Shown here: positions 63,381 to 64,000 of the stretch, in pieces | How positions within the stretch are numbered: position 1 is the stretch's first letter | How the letters are laid out: each line of letters opens with the position of its first letter | NCBI RefSeq assembly: GCF_000745345.1 | Contig: NZ_JQNR01000003.1 | Coordinates: 806,001-870,000 of the forward strand | Length of the DNA: 64,000 nucleotides | Origin: Actinacidiphila yeochonensis CN732 | GTDB taxonomy: Bacteria; Actinomycetota; Actinomycetes; Streptomycetales; Streptomycetaceae | Direction of reading: 5' to 3' | Program-made: the position numbers and the translations under genes | Notes under the pieces: model-generated | The model's database searches: none | What the model saw: only the letters and a program-made list of their open reading frames with translations | What the model was told of the DNA's origin: nothing

Positions 63381-64000
63381 ATGTCCGAACCGAAGAAGGC
63401 CAAGAAGGACGGCAAGGACAGCAAGGACGCCAAGGCGGCCACGGCGGGCGGCGGCTCCGGTGAGGCGTCCGGCGGCTCGTCAGGTGCCACACCCGGCGGC
63501 TCGTCAGGCGGTTTCCCCGGGGGCTTCCCGGGTGGCGCGAGCGTGCCGCCGCAGGGCGGGGAGCGGCTGCCCAGCCGCTCGCGGCGCCGGTTCCCTGACA
63601 TCTCCTCACGCGCCTGGGAGCACCCGGCCGACCGGTCGGCCCTGGTGGCGCTGCGCAAGCTCAGCGGTTTCGACACCGTCTTCAAGGCCCTGAGCGCGCT
63701 GGTGCCCGAGCGCAGCCTGCGGCTGCTGTTCCTGGCCGACTCGGTGCGGGTCGGCGACGAGCAGTTCCCCCACCTCCACGCCATGCTGCGGGACGCCTGC
63801 CACATCCTGGACCTGGAGCGGGTGCCGGCGATGTACGTGACGCAGGACCCCGAGCCGAACGCGATGTGCATCGGCATGAACGAGCCGATCATCGTGGTCA
63901 ACACCGGCCTCGTCGAGCTGCTGAACGAGGAGGAGATGCGGGCGGTCGTCGGCCACGAGGTGGGCCACGCGCTCTCCGGCCACTCCGTCTACCGCACGAT
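63381..64000 (+). CDS. M48-type zinc metallopeptidase, N-terminal part (runs off the window)
   Basis: 206 codons visible. A Lys/Asp-rich N-terminus (MSEPKKAKKDGKDSKDAKAA) is followed by a Gly/Ser/Pro segment that includes GGFPGGFPGG, then a conserved helical region. The zinc motif HEVGH is at 192-196, preceded by NTGLVELLNEEEMRAVVG, as in M48 (HtpX-like) peptidases. The metal Glu and any membrane segments are beyond the edge. Divergent from the small membrane-protein gene. Confidence 0.88.
   Translation, partial: MSEPKKAKKDGKDSKDAKAATAGGGSGEASGGSSGATPGGSSGGFPGGFPGGASVPPQGGERLPSRSRRRFPDISSRAWEHPADRSALVALRKLSGFDTVFKALSALVPERSLRLLFLADSVRVGDEQFPHLHAMLRDACHILDLERVPAMYVTQDPEPNAMCIGMNEPIIVVNTGLVELLNEEEMRAVVGHEVGHALSGHSVYRT

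Overview
The window is a very GC-rich piece of an actinobacterial chromosome, almost certainly Streptomyces or a close relative. The support is the strong third-position GC bias, leaderless genes with TANNNT boxes 6-7 nt before the start codon, a leuA leader peptide typical of Streptomyces, a CIRCE-controlled hrcA-dnaJ pair, an intracellular tricorn-like protease, an 11-bp-phased PHO box and DnaA boxes of the Streptomyces type. Gene order (recO, leuA, M4 protease, era, CBS protein, ybeY, phoH ... rnaseZ, tricorn, rsmE, dnaJ/hrcA, hemW, lepA, rpsT, holA, comEC, comEA, degV, leuS, rsfS, LytR-like, nadD) is a core-chromosome housekeeping layout. No prophage, IS element, plasmid gene or CRISPR array was seen.

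Layout. 1-6.3 kb: partial recO, a TerB-like protein, leuA with its leader peptide, then an M4 protease of the protealysin type and its emfourin-type inhibitor, separated by an oppositely oriented PfpI gene. 6.4-9.7 kb: a YkvA-like membrane protein, a 14-TM efflux pump and a divergent double-domain Lrp regulator. 9.8-16.7 kb: era, an amtB-glnK pair without glnD, a cytidine-deaminase-like protein without catalytic motifs, and the phoH-ybeY-CBS operon. 16.8-26.9 kb: a sugar kinase divergent from a frameshifted GH4 enzyme, a secreted acid phosphatase with a PHO box, RNase Z/HIT, a lipoprotein, the tricorn protease and a NUDIX hydrolase. 26.9-39.5 kb: hrcA-dnaJ-nitronate monooxygenase-rsmE, a metallo-beta-lactamase-fold enzyme, hemW, a frameshifted DUF3097 gene, an acyl-CoA ligase, lepA and rpsT. 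39.9-51.6 kb: a Pro-rich membrane protein, holA, an ArsR/efflux operon, comEA-comEC and degV. 52-64 kb: leuS with a leucine attenuator, a sedolisin, two tRNA-Ala(GGC) genes, the nadD-LytR-like-rsfS-phosphatase cluster and the start of an M48-type protease.

Genes working together. Leucine supply and leucyl-tRNA charging (leuA and leuS) both appear to be sensed through short leader peptides with consecutive Leu codons. HrcA probably represses its own operon through CIRCE. ComEA and ComEC are translationally coupled and have two perfect DnaA boxes upstream. Protease and inhibitor form a self-control module.

The most unusual signal is a set of intergenic arrays built of 11-bp direct repeats in exact phase, at about 449-532, 1464-1617, 33547-33623 and 36738-36814. 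They share a loose GTNCGG core and are not explained by coding sequence. Other tandem arrays have periods of 5, 6, 8, 9, 10, 13, 14, 16, 22/27 and 45 bp. Two genes (GH4 and DUF3097) are each broken by one missing base in a G5 run, which may be an assembly error. All positions and motifs were read by eye; no database search was run.
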